DNA of 22,361 nt from Alphaproteobacteria bacterium (GCA_029861675.1 JAOTYV010000044.1:1-22361), one strand, 5' to 3'; shown: positions 8,325 to 18,438, counted from the stretch's first letter. Numbers and translations are program-made. Notes: generated by a model not told the origin, from the sequence alone.

Positions 8325-9833
8325 ATGACGGCGGTCAGCAAGGCCTATAGCGACCTGGAACAGCGGTTCCGCGAGATTTCCGTGCTTGGCGATGTTTCCC
8401 GTGTCCTGCAATGGGATCAGGCGGTGATGATGCCGCCCGGCGGCGGCGGCGCCCGGGCGGAGCAAATTGCCACGATCGACACCCTGCGGCACGGCAAGCT
8501 GACCGATCCGGCGATGGCCGATCTGTTCGACGCGGCAGCGGATACCGAGAGCCTGGATGAATGGCAACACGCCAATCTGCGTGAAATGCGGCGGAAATGG
8601 TCGTTGGCGCGCGCCGTGCCGGCGGATCTTGTTTCCGCCCACAGCATGGCCTGCTCGCACTGCGAGGGCGCCTGGCGGGTTGCCCGCGCCGCGAATGACT
8701 TTGCCGGGATTGCCGCGGGTCTGCAGCATGTCCTCGACCTTACGCGCGAGATCGGCGAAGCCCGTGCCGAGGCGCTGGCGTGTCCCGTGTACGAAGCCCT
8801 GCTGGCGGCTTACGAACCCGGCGGCAGCACCGCGGAGATCGACCGGCTGTTCGACGCTTGCGCCGGGTTTCTGCCGGATCTGATCGATGACGTGCTCGCC
8901 CATCAAGCGGCAAGCGCGCCGCCGGTCCCGCCGCCGGGACCCTTTCCCATCGATGCTCAACGCACCCTGACACGCCGCATCGCCGAAACCATCGGGCTGG
9001 ACTTCGATACCGCGCGGCTGGACGAAAGCGCGCATCCCTTTTCCAGCGGCGTACCCGAGGATAGCCGCATCACCGTCCGCTACAACGAAGCGGACTTCGC
9101 CGAAGGGCTGATGGCGGTACTCCATGAATCGGGTCACGCCACCTATGAACGCAACCGTCCCGCCGATTGGCGCTTGCAGCCCGTTGGCGAGGCGCGCGGC
9201 ATGGTGATCCATGAAAGTCAATCGTTGCTGGTGGAAATGCAGGTATGCCGGTCCGCGGAATTCTATCGATATGCCGCCCCGCTGCTCCAGCAGGCATTCG
9301 GCGGGGCGGGCGATGCCTGGGAGCCGTCCAACCTGCACCGGCGGTCGCTCCTTGTTAGGCGCAGCTTCATTCGTGTCGACGCCGACGAGGTCACCTACCC
9401 TGCCCATGTCATCCTGCGCTACCGCCTGGAGCAGGCTTTGCTGGCCGGGGACCTTTCCATCGCCGAACTGCCCGGTGCGTGGAATGAAGGCTTTCAGCGG
9501 TTGCTGGGTGTGGCGCCGCCGGACGACCAACAGGGCTGTCTTCAGGATATTCATTGGTACTCGGGCGCCTGGGGCTACTTTCCCACCTATACGCTGGGCG
9601 CCATGGCGGCGGCGCAGATCTTCGATGCGGCCTTGAAATCACAACCGGAAATGCCGGAAGCCATTGCCCGGGGAGATTTTTTGCCGTTGATGGCGTGGCT
9701 GGGCACCCATATTCACCGCAAAGGTTCCCTCCTCTCGACCGGTGAACTGCTCGAGGCGGCAACCGGGGCGTCGCTGCAGGCGGAAATATTTGAATCCCAT
9801 CTTCGCCGGCGGTATCTCGGCGCTGCCGGCTAG
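8325..9833 (+). CDS. M32 family metallocarboxypeptidase (Taq-type)
   Basis: This 502-residue cytosolic zinc carboxypeptidase removes C-terminal residues from peptides. The zinc motif HExxH is H267, E268, H271 in VLHESGHATYE, and the downstream family motif HESQS (H296, E297) supplies the third ligand. Further M32 signatures are LRYRLEQALLAGDL and LQDIHWYSGAWGYFPTYTLG. Length agrees with the usual 490-510 residues. The ATG lies 33 nt after SURF1 without a clear promoter or terminator in between, so it may be read from the cox transcript. It has no known link to oxidase assembly; a role in peptide recycling is the safe reading. Confidence 0.95.
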   Translation: MTAVSKAYSDLEQRFREISVLGDVSRVLQWDQAVMMPPGGGGARAEQIATIDTLRHGKLTDPAMADLFDAAADTESLDEWQHANLREMRRKWSLARAVPADLVSAHSMACSHCEGAWRVARAANDFAGIAAGLQHVLDLTREIGEARAEALACPVYEALLAAYEPGGSTAEIDRLFDACAGFLPDLIDDVLAHQAASAPPVPPPGPFPIDAQRTLTRRIAETIGLDFDTARLDESAHPFSSGVPEDSRITVRYNEADFAEGLMAVLHESGHATYERNRPADWRLQPVGEARGMVIHESQSLLVEMQVCRSAEFYRYAAPLLQQAFGGAGDAWEPSNLHRRSLLVRRSFIRVDADEVTYPAHVILRYRLEQALLAGDLSIAELPGAWNEGFQRLLGVAPPDDQQGCLQDIHWYSGAWGYFPTYTLGAMAAAQIFDAALKSQPEMPEAIARGDFLPLMAWLGTHIHRKGSLLSTGELLEAATGASLQAEIFESHLRRRYLGAAG

Positions 9834-9919
9834 CGGCCCACGCCGCCGCAGCGACGAGCCTTGCCCGTCCCGAACTGCGCGTTTAGGTTAGCGCGTTCTC
9901 ACGGGAGGAGTGCCGGATA

Positions 9920-11326
9920 GTGCGCTATCTCAGCACACGCGGACAGGCGCCGCTGCTGAACTTCGACGATACCTTGCTTGCCGGATTGGCGGCGGATGGC
10001 GGCCTGTATCTACCGGAGTCCTGGCCGCAATTGTCGGCCGACGATTTGCGGTCCTTCCGGGGCCTGTCCTACGCGGATTTGGCGGTGCGGGTGATGGAAC
10101 CCTTCGTCGGCGGGCGGATCGCCCGGTCCGACTTCGAGCGGCTGGTGCACGACGCATACGGTTCATTCGGTCATCCGGCGGTTGCGCCGCTGACGCAGGT
10201 CGATTCGAGCCTTTGGCTGATGGAGCTGTTTCATGGTCCGACCCTGGCCTTCAAGGACGTGGCGATGCAGTTGCTCGGCCGGCTGTTCGATCATGTCCTG
10301 AAACAGCGCGGCGAGCGCATCACCATCGTCGGCGCCACCTCCGGTGACACCGGGTCGGCGGCCATCGAAGCCTGCCGGGATCGCGAGGCGATCGAAATCT
10401 TCATCCTCTTTCCCAAGGGCCGGGTTTCCGAGGTGCAGCGGCGGCAGATGACGACCGTGCCATCGTCGAACGTTCACGCCATCGAGATAGACGGCACCTT
10501 CGACGATTGCCAGGATCTGCTGAAGGCGATGTTCAACGATGCCGGGCTGCGGAGCGAGCTGCGCCTGTCGGCGGTCAATTCGATCAATTGGGCGCGGGTG
10601 ATGGCGCAGATCGTTTATTACGTGCATGCGGCGGTGTCGCTGGGTGCGCCGGACCGATCGGTTTCGTTCAGCGTGCCGTCCGGTAATTTCGGCAACATTT
10701 TTGCCGCCTATGCCGCCCGCGCGATGGGCGTGCCGGTGGCGCAACTTGTCGTCGGCTCGAACCGGAACGACATTCTGACCCGGTTTTTCACCGGTAACGA
10801 CATGACCGTCACGGCGGTCGAGCCGACCTTGTCGCCGAGCATGGATATACAGATTTCCAGCAATTTCGAGCGATTGCTGTTCGATCTGTTGGATCGGGAT
10901 GGCGCGGCGGTGGAGCAGGCGGTCGGCGCCTTCCGCAAATCCGGCCGGTTGCCGCTCGACGAGGCGCGCTGGCAACGGGCGGCGGGTATGTTTGCGGCGC
11001 ACAGCGTCGACGATGTGCGCACGAAAGAGGTTATCTCCGAAATGTACCGCTCAAGCGGCATGCTGATCGATCCCCATACCGCGATCGGGGTCGACGCGGC
11101 GCGCGCGACGGTGCGGGATCCCGCCCTGCCGATGGTCAGTCTTGCGACCGCGCATCCCGCCAAGTTTCCCGATGCGGTCGAAGACGCCACCGGCGTACGG
11201 CCGGCCTTGCCGTCCCATATGGCCGATTTGTTCGATCGCGAGGAACGAATGGTGTCGCTGCCGAACGACCTCGGGTCGTTGAGTGAATTCGTGCGTGAAA
11301 ATATTGTTTTAGAGGGCGTGGCATGA
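9920..11326 (+). CDS. thrC: Threonine synthase
   Basis: This PLP enzyme converts O-phospho-L-homoserine to threonine, the last step of threonine synthesis. The 468-residue protein opens with MRYLSTRGQAP, the classic ThrC N-terminus. The PLP lysine is K112 in GPTLAFKDVAMQ, and the cofactor phosphate loop lies in VGATSGDTGSAAIEA. The C-terminal half carries TAHPAKFPDAVEDATG, diagnostic of this family. It starts at GTG with a strong GGGAGGAG nine bases upstream; the 86-bp gap before it shows no convincing terminator. It overlaps the M16 peptidase start by 4 nt. The homoserine kinase making its substrate is encoded on the opposite strand at 17360-18322. Confidence 0.97.
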   Translation: MRYLSTRGQAPLLNFDDTLLAGLAADGGLYLPESWPQLSADDLRSFRGLSYADLAVRVMEPFVGGRIARSDFERLVHDAYGSFGHPAVAPLTQVDSSLWLMELFHGPTLAFKDVAMQLLGRLFDHVLKQRGERITIVGATSGDTGSAAIEACRDREAIEIFILFPKGRVSEVQRRQMTTVPSSNVHAIEIDGTFDDCQDLLKAMFNDAGLRSELRLSAVNSINWARVMAQIVYYVHAAVSLGAPDRSVSFSVPSGNFGNIFAAYAARAMGVPVAQLVVGSNRNDILTRFFTGNDMTVTAVEPTLSPSMDIQISSNFERLLFDLLDRDGAAVEQAVGAFRKSGRLPLDEARWQRAAGMFAAHSVDDVRTKEVISEMYRSSGMLIDPHTAIGVDAARATVRDPALPMVSLATAHPAKFPDAVEDATGVRPALPSHMADLFDREERMVSLPNDLGSLSEFVRENIVLEGVA

Positions 11327-12582
11327 CGGTCCGGCTCAGTACGCTGGCGAACGGCTTCCGCGTTGTTACGCACGCAATGCCGTCGGTGGAGTCGGTCTCG
11401 GTCGGCGTTTGGGTCGGGGTCGGCACGCGCCATGAGAAGGCGGCGGTGAGCGGTGTCGCGCATTTGCTGGAGCATATGGCTTTCAAGGGAACGCAACGAC
11501 GCAGCGCGACCGAAATAGCCGGAGAGATCGAGACTGTCGGCGGTCACCTCAACGCGTACACGAGCCGAGAAAGCACCGTCTATTACGCCCGGGTCTTGAA
11601 GGAAGATGTGGCTCTCGCCGTTGATATCCTCGGCGATATCCTGAAGAACGCCACCTTCGACGATGAGGAACTTACCCGCGAACGCGCGGTCGTCTTGCAG
11701 GAAATCGGACAAGCCCACGACACGCCCGACGATCTGGTGTTCGACCGGTTTCAGTTGACGGCCTTTCCGGATCAGCCGCTTGGGCGCCCGGTGCTCGGCG
11801 ATATCGACGTGGTGCGTAACCTGCCGCGTCAAAACATCATCGACTACATGCAACTTCACTATGCGAGCGACCGGATGGTCTTGTCGGCGGCCGGCCGTGT
11901 CGATCACGATGAACTGGTCGCCCTTGCCGAGGAGCAATTCGGCGGGTTGAAAATCAACGGTGCACTCACGCCCGAACCGGCACGGTATGGCGGCGGCGAC
12001 AGCCGCGAACAACGCGACCTGGAACAGTTGCATCTGGTGATGGGTTTTCCGGGAATTTCCTACGGTGATGAGGATTTCTACGCGGCGAGCATCATGTCGA
12101 CGATTTTCGGCGGCGGCATGTCATCCCGTCTGTTTCAGGAAATCCGCGAAAAACGGGGCCTCGTTTATTCGATTTATTGCTTCTCTTCCTATTACGCGGA
12201 CAGTGGATTGTTCGGCATTTACGCGGGCACGGGCGCCGATGAGGGTGAGGAGCTCGCGCAAGTTCTGTGCGCGGAGATTCAGCGGTTGCCGGGGTCGGTC
12301 CTGGAAAGTGAAATCGTCCGTGCGCGCAATCAGCTCAAGGCCGGTACCTTGATGTCGCTGGAGTCGACGGGCGGGCGCTGCGAACAGCTTGGCCAGCAAA
12401 CCCTGATATTTGGCGCCCCCATTCCCCTGGACGAACAGGTCCGCCGTATCGAAGCCGTCGACGGCGCCGCCGTCGCCCGGGTGGCGCAACGCATTTTCGC
12501 CGGCCCGCTCTCGGTTGCCACGGTCGGCCCTTCGGGGCAATTGCCTCAATTCGATGATCTGGCCAAATTGCTGACCCCGTAG
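11323..12582 (+). CDS. M16 family zinc peptidase (processing-peptidase-like)
   Basis: This is a 419-residue member of the pitrilysin/M16B family, related to the mitochondrial processing peptidase beta subunit. The inverted zinc motif HxxEH is H47, E50, H51 in HLLEHMAFKGT, and the third ligand is E127 in VVLQEIGQAHD, 76 residues further on as in the family. IFGGGMSSRLFQEIREKRGLVYS is the conserved substrate-binding segment of the second half. All catalytic residues are present, so it should be active. It overlaps the thrC stop by ATGA, implying translational coupling. This thrC-M16 pairing is common in alphaproteobacteria, although the reason is unknown. No signal peptide is seen, so it probably acts in the cytosol. 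Confidence 0.95.
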   Translation: MTVRLSTLANGFRVVTHAMPSVESVSVGVWVGVGTRHEKAAVSGVAHLLEHMAFKGTQRRSATEIAGEIETVGGHLNAYTSRESTVYYARVLKEDVALAVDILGDILKNATFDDEELTRERAVVLQEIGQAHDTPDDLVFDRFQLTAFPDQPLGRPVLGDIDVVRNLPRQNIIDYMQLHYASDRMVLSAAGRVDHDELVALAEEQFGGLKINGALTPEPARYGGGDSREQRDLEQLHLVMGFPGISYGDEDFYAASIMSTIFGGGMSSRLFQEIREKRGLVYSIYCFSSYYADSGLFGIYAGTGADEGEELAQVLCAEIQRLPGSVLESEIVRARNQLKAGTLMSLESTGGRCEQLGQQTLIFGAPIPLDEQVRRIEAVDGAAVARVAQRIFAGPLSVATVGPSGQLPQFDDLAKLLTP

Positions 12583-12606
12583 GGCGCGCGGTTGGGGGGC
12601 AGCGAC

Positions 12607-13203
12607 ATGTGGCAGTTTCTGAGTGGTAAAATGCCGGGGGGCCGCTTCGACGGGGCGGGCATCTACATTCGGCCGCCGCATCCCCGGGATATCGGACAAT
12701 GGGTCGAATTGCGCCGGACCAGCGGCGCCTTTCTCATTCCCTGGGAGCCCGCATGGCCGCCGGATGCCGCGACGCCCGCCGCCTTCCGGCGGCGTTTTCG
12801 GCGATTCCGGGAGGAATGGCGCGCCGGTTGTGGGTTCGCGTTCTTCATATTCGAGCAGGATAGCGACCGGCTGGTCGGCGGCATCACCTTGTCGAATGTG
12901 CGGCGCGGCGTCGCGCAAAGCGGCAGCATCGGGTATTGGATCGGCGAACCGTTCGCCCGCTTGGGATATATGTCGGTCGCGGTCGATCTGATGCTGACCT
13001 TCGCCTTCGAGACCCTCGGCCTGTACCGCGTCGAAGCGGCGTGCCTGCCGCACAATGCGGCCAGTCGCGGGTTATTGCAAAAGGCGGGGTTCAGGGAAGA
13101 AGGGCTCGCGCGGAAGTATTTGTGTATCAACGGTGTCTGGCAGGACCACGTCACGCACGCGATTCTCCGCGCGGACCGTTCGGTGCGGTCATCGCGCGGC
13201 TAG
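12607..13203 (+). CDS. GNAT N-acetyltransferase (RimJ/RimL-like)
   Basis: This 198-residue protein belongs to the GNAT superfamily, which transfers an acetyl group from acetyl-CoA, in RimJ/RimL enzymes to the N-terminus of a ribosomal protein. The acetyl-CoA region lies at GYWIGEPFARLGYMSVAVDL (about residues 114-133). The closing family motif is NAASRGLLQKAGFREEGLAR (about residues 151-170). A TTG further upstream (12592) keeps the frame open, but the ATG at 12607 is preceded by a G-rich site at normal distance and gives the usual start. The true substrate cannot be told from sequence. Its TAG stop is part of the CTAG at the left border of repeat copy 2. Probably the last gene of the thrC-M16 unit. 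Confidence 0.9.
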   Translation: MWQFLSGKMPGGRFDGAGIYIRPPHPRDIGQWVELRRTSGAFLIPWEPAWPPDAATPAAFRRRFRRFREEWRAGCGFAFFIFEQDSDRLVGGITLSNVRRGVAQSGSIGYWIGEPFARLGYMSVAVDLMLTFAFETLGLYRVEAACLPHNAASRGLLQKAGFREEGLARKYLCINGVWQDHVTHAILRADRSVRSSRG

Positions 13204-13306
13204 CGCAAATCCCGAGCGAACCGAAACGGTTGGCGACGACGTATTTGCGTAAAAACAAAAAGATAGACCATTTCACTTGGGTCAATTTGAGCAAGAAATG
13301 GGCTAG
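13200..13306. repeat. CTAG-bounded structured mini-repeat, copy 2, with probable target duplication
   Basis: This is the second copy of the repeat at 120-226, about 90% identical over 107 bp. Here CTAG is intact at both ends (13200-13203 and 13303-13306), as a 4-bp target duplication would be. Left CTAG contains the TAG stop of the acetyltransferase; right CTAG contains, on the minus strand, the TAG stop of yqgE. The first hairpin has one mismatch (GCGAACCG 13216-13223 with CGGTTGGC 13227-13234), and the second pair also has one, so this copy looks slightly decayed. It fills the whole convergent intergenic space. It holds no gene. A transcription-end function is possible, though no U-tract follows the stems. 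Confidence 0.85.
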
Positions 13307-13893
13307 GCGTGGCCCGCGTCGCCTGACAGCAACGCCGGGTCGATGCCGATCTTGGCAACCGCGCGGTCCCATTTGTTGTCCAACTGCGCATCGAAAACCA
13401 GTTCGTCGTCGGCGCGGACGTGCAGCCACGCGTTTTGCTGCATTTCTCCATCGAGCTGGCCGGGTCCCCAACCGGCGTATCCCAAGGCGAGGAGGCAGTT
13501 TTGCGGCCCTTGCAGCGCCGCGAGATCCTTCAGAATGTCGACCGTCGCGGTCAGCCCGATGTGGTCGTCCACCATCACCGTGCCGGATTGACCGTACTCC
13601 GCCGTATGCAGCACGAATCCGCGCCCGGTTTCCACCGGGCCGCCGAAATGGATCGGCAGGCTTGGCGGCTGGCGGTCCGTCTCGATCTCCAGTTGGTTCA
13701 ACAACTCAGGAAAGGTGATCGAGTCGAGCGCCCTGTTTACCACCAGCCCCATCGCACCCTCGGCATTGTGGATGCACATATAAATCACGGTTTTTTCAAA
13801 CCGTGTGTCGCGCATCGCGGGCATCGCAATAAGGAGCTGACCGGTCAGATATCCGCTACCGGGTTCGCTCGATTGCATATCGAATGACGTCAT
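13303..13893 (-). CDS. yqgE: YqgE/AlgH family protein (DUF179)
   Basis: This is a 196-residue member of the YqgE/AlgH family, whose biochemical function is not settled. Family hallmarks can be read: GYLTGQLLIAMPAMRDTRFEKTVIY near the N-terminus, the AEGAMGLVVNR segment, then FGGPVETGRGFVLH and LALGYAGWGPGQLDGEM. The start MTSFDMQ is used; a second ATG five codons on would also work. The C-terminus ends SGDAGHA, with the stop in the CTAG at the edge of repeat copy 2. It is transcribed divergently from the DsbD-like gene and convergently with the acetyltransferase. Confidence 0.94.
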   Translation of the reverse strand: MTSFDMQSSEPGSGYLTGQLLIAMPAMRDTRFEKTVIYMCIHNAEGAMGLVVNRALDSITFPELLNQLEIETDRQPPSLPIHFGGPVETGRGFVLHTAEYGQSGTVMVDDHIGLTATVDILKDLAALQGPQNCLLALGYAGWGPGQLDGEMQQNAWLHVRADDELVFDAQLDNKWDRAVAKIGIDPALLSGDAGHA

Positions 13894-13936
13894 GTTGCGG
13901 GTCTACAGCTGCCTGTATCGGTGGTTCGACATACCC

Positions 13937-13965
13937 ATGATACGTTGCGGGCGCCGGAAATTGAA
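13937..13965 (-). promoter_or_regulatory. Weak candidate promoter for yqgE
   Basis: On the minus strand TTCAAT (13965-13960) and TATCAT (13942-13937) are 17 bases apart. The -10 matches the consensus at five of six positions, the -35 at only three. The implied leader before the yqgE ATG is about 35-40 nt. Confidence 0.3.
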
Positions 13966-14101
13966 CAAAAAGCGGTTCCCCCGATCGACCGCCCGTGACG
14001 TCTGTGCTCGCGGATACGCACGTAAAATTGAGGGGATTTCCGCAGTTTTCCGGACTATATTGATGGCAATCAACAAACCCGCGCCGAGGCCGTGACAAAC
14101 G

Positions 14102-14131
14102 CTGGCGTATCGACAATGTTGTTAATATAAT
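14102..14131 (+). promoter_or_regulatory. Candidate promoter for the DsbD-like gene
   Basis: A perfect TATAAT (14126-14131) stands 24 bases before the ATG at 14155. The -35 is weak (CTGGCG at 14102-14107, spacer 18). The short leader includes AAGGAA as a ribosome binding site. The 13894-14154 divergent gap contains no other gene that I can support. Confidence 0.45.
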
Positions 14132-14154
14132 CAGATACTTATAAGGAATTTTTC

Positions 14155-16278
14155 ATGGCCATCTGGCGTTGTCTCGTTTTTCTGGCGGTCCTGATCGGCG
14201 TTGCCGGTTCGGGCGCGCCGGTATTCGCGATGGCCAGTAGTTGGTCGGTCAACGAGCAGGGGCGGTTGCGGCTGATTTCCGCCGTTGACAGCGTGGGTGA
14301 CGGTCGCGAGCTGCCGCTCGGCCTACAGTTCCGCATGGAGCCGGGCTGGAAAATCTATTGGCGGTCACCGGGCGACGCCGGGTTTCCGCCCGACGTCGAT
14401 TGGTCCAAATCGCAAAACCTCGACCGGCTCGACATTGCATGGCCGGTGCCCCGGCGATTCTCGGTGCTGGGCTTCGAAACTCTCGGTTACAAAGATGAAG
14501 TGGTTCTGCCGTTGCAGGTCGGCGTCGCCATGCCGGGCCAGCCCGTGCAGGTCAAGGTCGCGGTACGGTACCTCACCTGCGCCGAAATTTGCGTGCCGCA
14601 ACAGGCCACGTTGACGCTCAATTTGCCGCAAGGACCGGTAAAAACCTCGGCGCAGGCCAATTTGCTCGCCCAGTTCAATGCCCGGGTTCCGCGCGAAGGC
14701 GCCCACCACGGCATGGCGATCGACCGCGCCGCCGTTTCGCCCAAGGGCGAGGATTTGATCCTACGGGTGCATGCCGAGGCGGCGATGCCGTTCGATTCCC
14801 CCGACCTGCTCGTCGAAGGGCCGGAGGGCTCGTTTTTTTCGCGCCCCAAGGTATCGCTTTCCAGCGACCGCAAGATGGCGACGCTGACAATCGAGGGCGG
14901 CGGCGTCGCAGCCGATAAGCTCGATGGCAAGGCGTTGCGGTTCACCTTGGTCGATGGCAATCGTTCGATGGAACGGGAGCTGACGGTGCGGCTCGGCGAT
15001 ATCGCCGATGTTCCGGTGGGCGCGATTCCGGGGGGCGACCTGACATTTATCACCGTTCTGCTGCTCGCCGTGTTGGGCGGCTTGATTTTGAATTTGATGC
15101 CCTGCGTATTGCCGGTGTTGTCGATCAAGCTGCTCAAGGTGGTGGGGCATGGCGGCGCCGACCGCGGCGCGGTCCGGGTCGGATTCCTGGCATCGGCGGC
15201 GGGGATCCTGTTTTCGTTCATGGTGTTGGCCACCTTCCTTGTCGGATTGAAATCGTCCGGCTTGGCGATCGGCTGGGGCATTCAGTTCCAGCAGCCGGTA
15301 TTCCTGGTGGCGATGGCGGCGATCTTGACGCTCTTCGCGTGCAATCTGTTCGGCCTTTTCGAGTTTCATATGCCGTCGGCCTTTGCCGGCTGGGCCGCCA
15401 AGCATAGTCATGGGCGCTCTCTGATCGGGCATTTCATGACCGGCGCGCTGGCAACGCTGCTTGCGACCCCCTGCTCCGCGCCGTTTCTCGGCACCGCGGT
15501 CGGGTTTGCCTTGAGCCGTGGCGCGGCGGAAATCTATGCGGTGTTTTTTGCCCTGGGTATCGGGCTGGCAATTCCGTTTCTGGTAATTGCCGTGGCGCCG
15601 GCGCTGGCCACGCGGCTGCCGCGTCCGGGCGCCTGGATGGTGACGCTTCGCCGTGTACTGGCGGTCGCTCTGGTCGGTACCGCGGTGTGGCTGCTGTCGG
15701 TTCTCTATGTACAGAGCGGTCCGGATACGACGCTTGCGGTCGGTTTCCTGCTGTTGCTGGTGCCGATGGTTTATGCGGTCCGCCGAATCCAGGGGTCCCG
15801 GTTCGCGCGCCATGCGACGACCGCGACGGCGATCCTGATCGTCGCTGCCATCGCCGTGCCGGTCGTGCGGGACCCGATGCCGGCCGGTCCATCGATTGTT
15901 AAGGCCGGGACGGTGTGGCGGCCCTTTGACGAATCGGCGATTGCCGAACATGTGCGCAACGGCAAGGTTGTTCTGGTGGATGTCACCGCCGATTGGTGCA
16001 TTACGTGTCAGGTCAACAAGGCATTTGTGTTTGGACGGGGCCGAGTCGCCACGCTGGTACACGGCCCTTCGATCATCGCCATGCAGGCCGACTGGACGCG
16101 GCCCGATCCCAAAATCAGCAGCTATCTGGCGAAGTTCGGACGGTTCGGCATTCCGTTCAATGTGGTCTATGGCCCGCTCATGCCGCACGGCGTCGTCTTG
16201 CCGGAGCTGCTGACCGAAAACGCGGTGCTGAGCGCGATTACCGCGGCTGCCCGCGACAAGACTATTGTCGCGCGTTGA
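14155..16278 (+). CDS. ScsB/DsbD-like thiol:disulfide transporter
   Basis: This 707-residue membrane protein carries reducing power from cytosolic thioredoxin across the inner membrane to periplasmic thiol proteins. A signal peptide (about residues 1-24, ending VFA) leads into a periplasmic DsbD-alpha-like domain with a CxxxC pair, C142 and C146. A membrane core of about eight helices follows (about residues 295-580) with the redox cysteines C317 (LMPCVLPVLS) and C440 (ATPCSAPFLG). A periplasmic thioredoxin-fold domain ends the protein, with C615 and C618 in DWCITC. All three redox pairs are therefore present. The large N-terminal domain fits the ScsB type better than E. coli DsbD. Likely clients are cytochrome c maturation, disulfide isomerases or copper proteins; none is adjacent except the downstream peroxiredoxin. 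Confidence 0.93.
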   Translation: MAIWRCLVFLAVLIGVAGSGAPVFAMASSWSVNEQGRLRLISAVDSVGDGRELPLGLQFRMEPGWKIYWRSPGDAGFPPDVDWSKSQNLDRLDIAWPVPRRFSVLGFETLGYKDEVVLPLQVGVAMPGQPVQVKVAVRYLTCAEICVPQQATLTLNLPQGPVKTSAQANLLAQFNARVPREGAHHGMAIDRAAVSPKGEDLILRVHAEAAMPFDSPDLLVEGPEGSFFSRPKVSLSSDRKMATLTIEGGGVAADKLDGKALRFTLVDGNRSMERELTVRLGDIADVPVGAIPGGDLTFITVLLLAVLGGLILNLMPCVLPVLSIKLLKVVGHGGADRGAVRVGFLASAAGILFSFMVLATFLVGLKSSGLAIGWGIQFQQPVFLVAMAAILTLFACNLFGLFEFHMPSAFAGWAAKHSHGRSLIGHFMTGALATLLATPCSAPFLGTAVGFALSRGAAEIYAVFFALGIGLAIPFLVIAVAPALATRLPRPGAWMVTLRRVLAVALVGTAVWLLSVLYVQSGPDTTLAVGFLLLLVPMVYAVRRIQGSRFARHATTATAILIVAAIAVPVVRDPMPAGPSIVKAGTVWRPFDESAIAEHVRNGKVVLVDVTADWCITCQVNKAFVFGRGRVATLVHGPSIIAMQADWTRPDPKISSYLAKFGRFGIPFNVVYGPLMPHGVVLPELLTENAVLSAITAAARDKTIVAR

Positions 16279-16308
16279 TCGCGATCGCCCGGACGCGGCA
16301 AAATTCTG

Positions 16309-16336
16309 TGGACAATTGGCCGGGTTGCCGTATCTG
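16309..16336 (+). promoter_or_regulatory. Candidate promoter for the peroxiredoxin gene
   Basis: TGGACA (16309-16314) and TATCTG (16331-16336) are separated by 16 bases in the 117-bp gap upstream of the peroxiredoxin. The leader would include a GC hairpin (GGCGGC at 16348 with GCCGCC at 16359). Confidence 0.35.
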
Positions 16337-16395
16337 TTCTGCTGGCGGGCGGCGCGCTGCCGCCGGGCAAAAATAACCAGCGAACGGGGCACTCC

Positions 16396-16878
16396 ATGAC
16401 GATTAAGGTTGGTGACAAAATTCCTTCCGCCACATTGTACAAAATGAGCGCGGACGGGCCGGAAGCGGTGACGACGGAAGCACTTTGCGCGGGCAAGAAG
16501 GTCGTCTTGTTCGGCTTGCCGGGCGCCTTCACGCCGACCTGTTCGGCGCAGCACGTGCCCGGGTTCTTGCAGAATGCGGATGCGATCAAGGCCAAGGGCG
16601 TGGACACCATCGCCTGTCTGTCGGTCAATGACGCGTTCGTCATGGGCGCATGGGCGAAGGATCAGGGCACCGGCGACCGGATCGAGATGTTGGGCGACGG
16701 CAGCGCTGATCTGACCCAAAAAATGGGCATCGAGCTGGACCTGACGGAGCGCGGTCTTGGTGTCCGGGCGCGGCGTTTTTCGATGGTGATCGACGATGGC
16801 GTGGTGAAGCAGCTAAACCTCGAAGACGGCGGGGCGCTGGAAATCTCGGGCGCCGAATCGATTCTCGATCAGCTCTAG
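16396..16878 (+). CDS. Prx5-type peroxiredoxin (thiol peroxidase)
   Basis: This 160-residue thioredoxin-fold enzyme reduces hydrogen peroxide and organic peroxides. The peroxidatic cysteine is C49 in PGAFTPTCSAQHVPGF, the signature of the Prx5 (type II, glutaredoxin- or glutathione-linked) subfamily. A second cysteine, C74 in TIACLSVND, is typical of the bacterial members. The ending ISGAESILDQL is also usual. No glutaredoxin domain is fused to it. Its reductant is unknown. The ATG is preceded by GGGG at about nine bases. It lies downstream of the thiol transporter but separated by 117 bp with its own candidate promoter, so they may or may not share a transcript. It converges with rnhA. Confidence 0.95.
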   Translation: MTIKVGDKIPSATLYKMSADGPEAVTTEALCAGKKVVLFGLPGAFTPTCSAQHVPGFLQNADAIKAKGVDTIACLSVNDAFVMGAWAKDQGTGDRIEMLGDGSADLTQKMGIELDLTERGLGVRARRFSMVIDDGVVKQLNLEDGGALEISGAESILDQL

Positions 16879-16889
16879 TCGCCTGTTCG

Positions 16890-16911
16890 GGCCGCGACCG
16901 GTGAAGCGGCC
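16890..16911. terminator. GC stem-loop between convergent peroxiredoxin and rnhA genes
   Basis: GGCCGC (16890-16895) and GCGGCC (16906-16911) form a 6-bp stem with a 10-nt loop in the 41-bp convergent gap. There is no T-tract on either side, so an intrinsic terminator is only a guess from position. Confidence 0.25.
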
Positions 16912-16919
16912 GGGCGGGA

Positions 16920-18322
<1,403 letters not shown>

Positions 18323-18409
18323 TTCAAGTCGTTCCGTTATGCCAAATCCTGCCATAGCGCCGGGCCGCGGCCGATTGCAGGGCGGTTGGCGTCATGGATC
18401 ATCCGGTTC

Positions 18410-18438
18410 TTGTCGCATTGCAGGGGCTTGTCTAGTAT
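18410..18438 (+). promoter_or_regulatory. Candidate promoter for the CDGSH gene
   Basis: TTGTCG (18410-18415) and TAGTAT (18433-18438) are separated by exactly 17 bases, each matching the sigma70 consensus at four of six positions. Transcription would begin near 18445, about 70 nt before the ATG. It could also serve the lipoprotein gene 27 nt downstream. Confidence 0.45.

Noticed and set aside
7557..9554. Open frame of 665 codons on the minus strand opposite SURF1 and the M32 peptidase
   Set aside because: The plus-strand genes have full catalytic and family motifs. The antisense product has none and crosses a gene boundary.
16348..16364. GC stem-loop (GGCGGC/GCCGCC) after the DsbD-like gene as a possible terminator
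   Set aside because: It is followed by GGGCAAAAATAA, an A-rich and not U-rich run, so it does not fit an intrinsic terminator. It lies downstream of the candidate peroxiredoxin promoter and is more likely part of that leader.
14761..16719. Open frame of 652 codons on the minus strand opposite the DsbD-like and peroxiredoxin genes
   Set aside because: It has low-complexity Arg/Gln/His composition and covers two real genes on the other strand.
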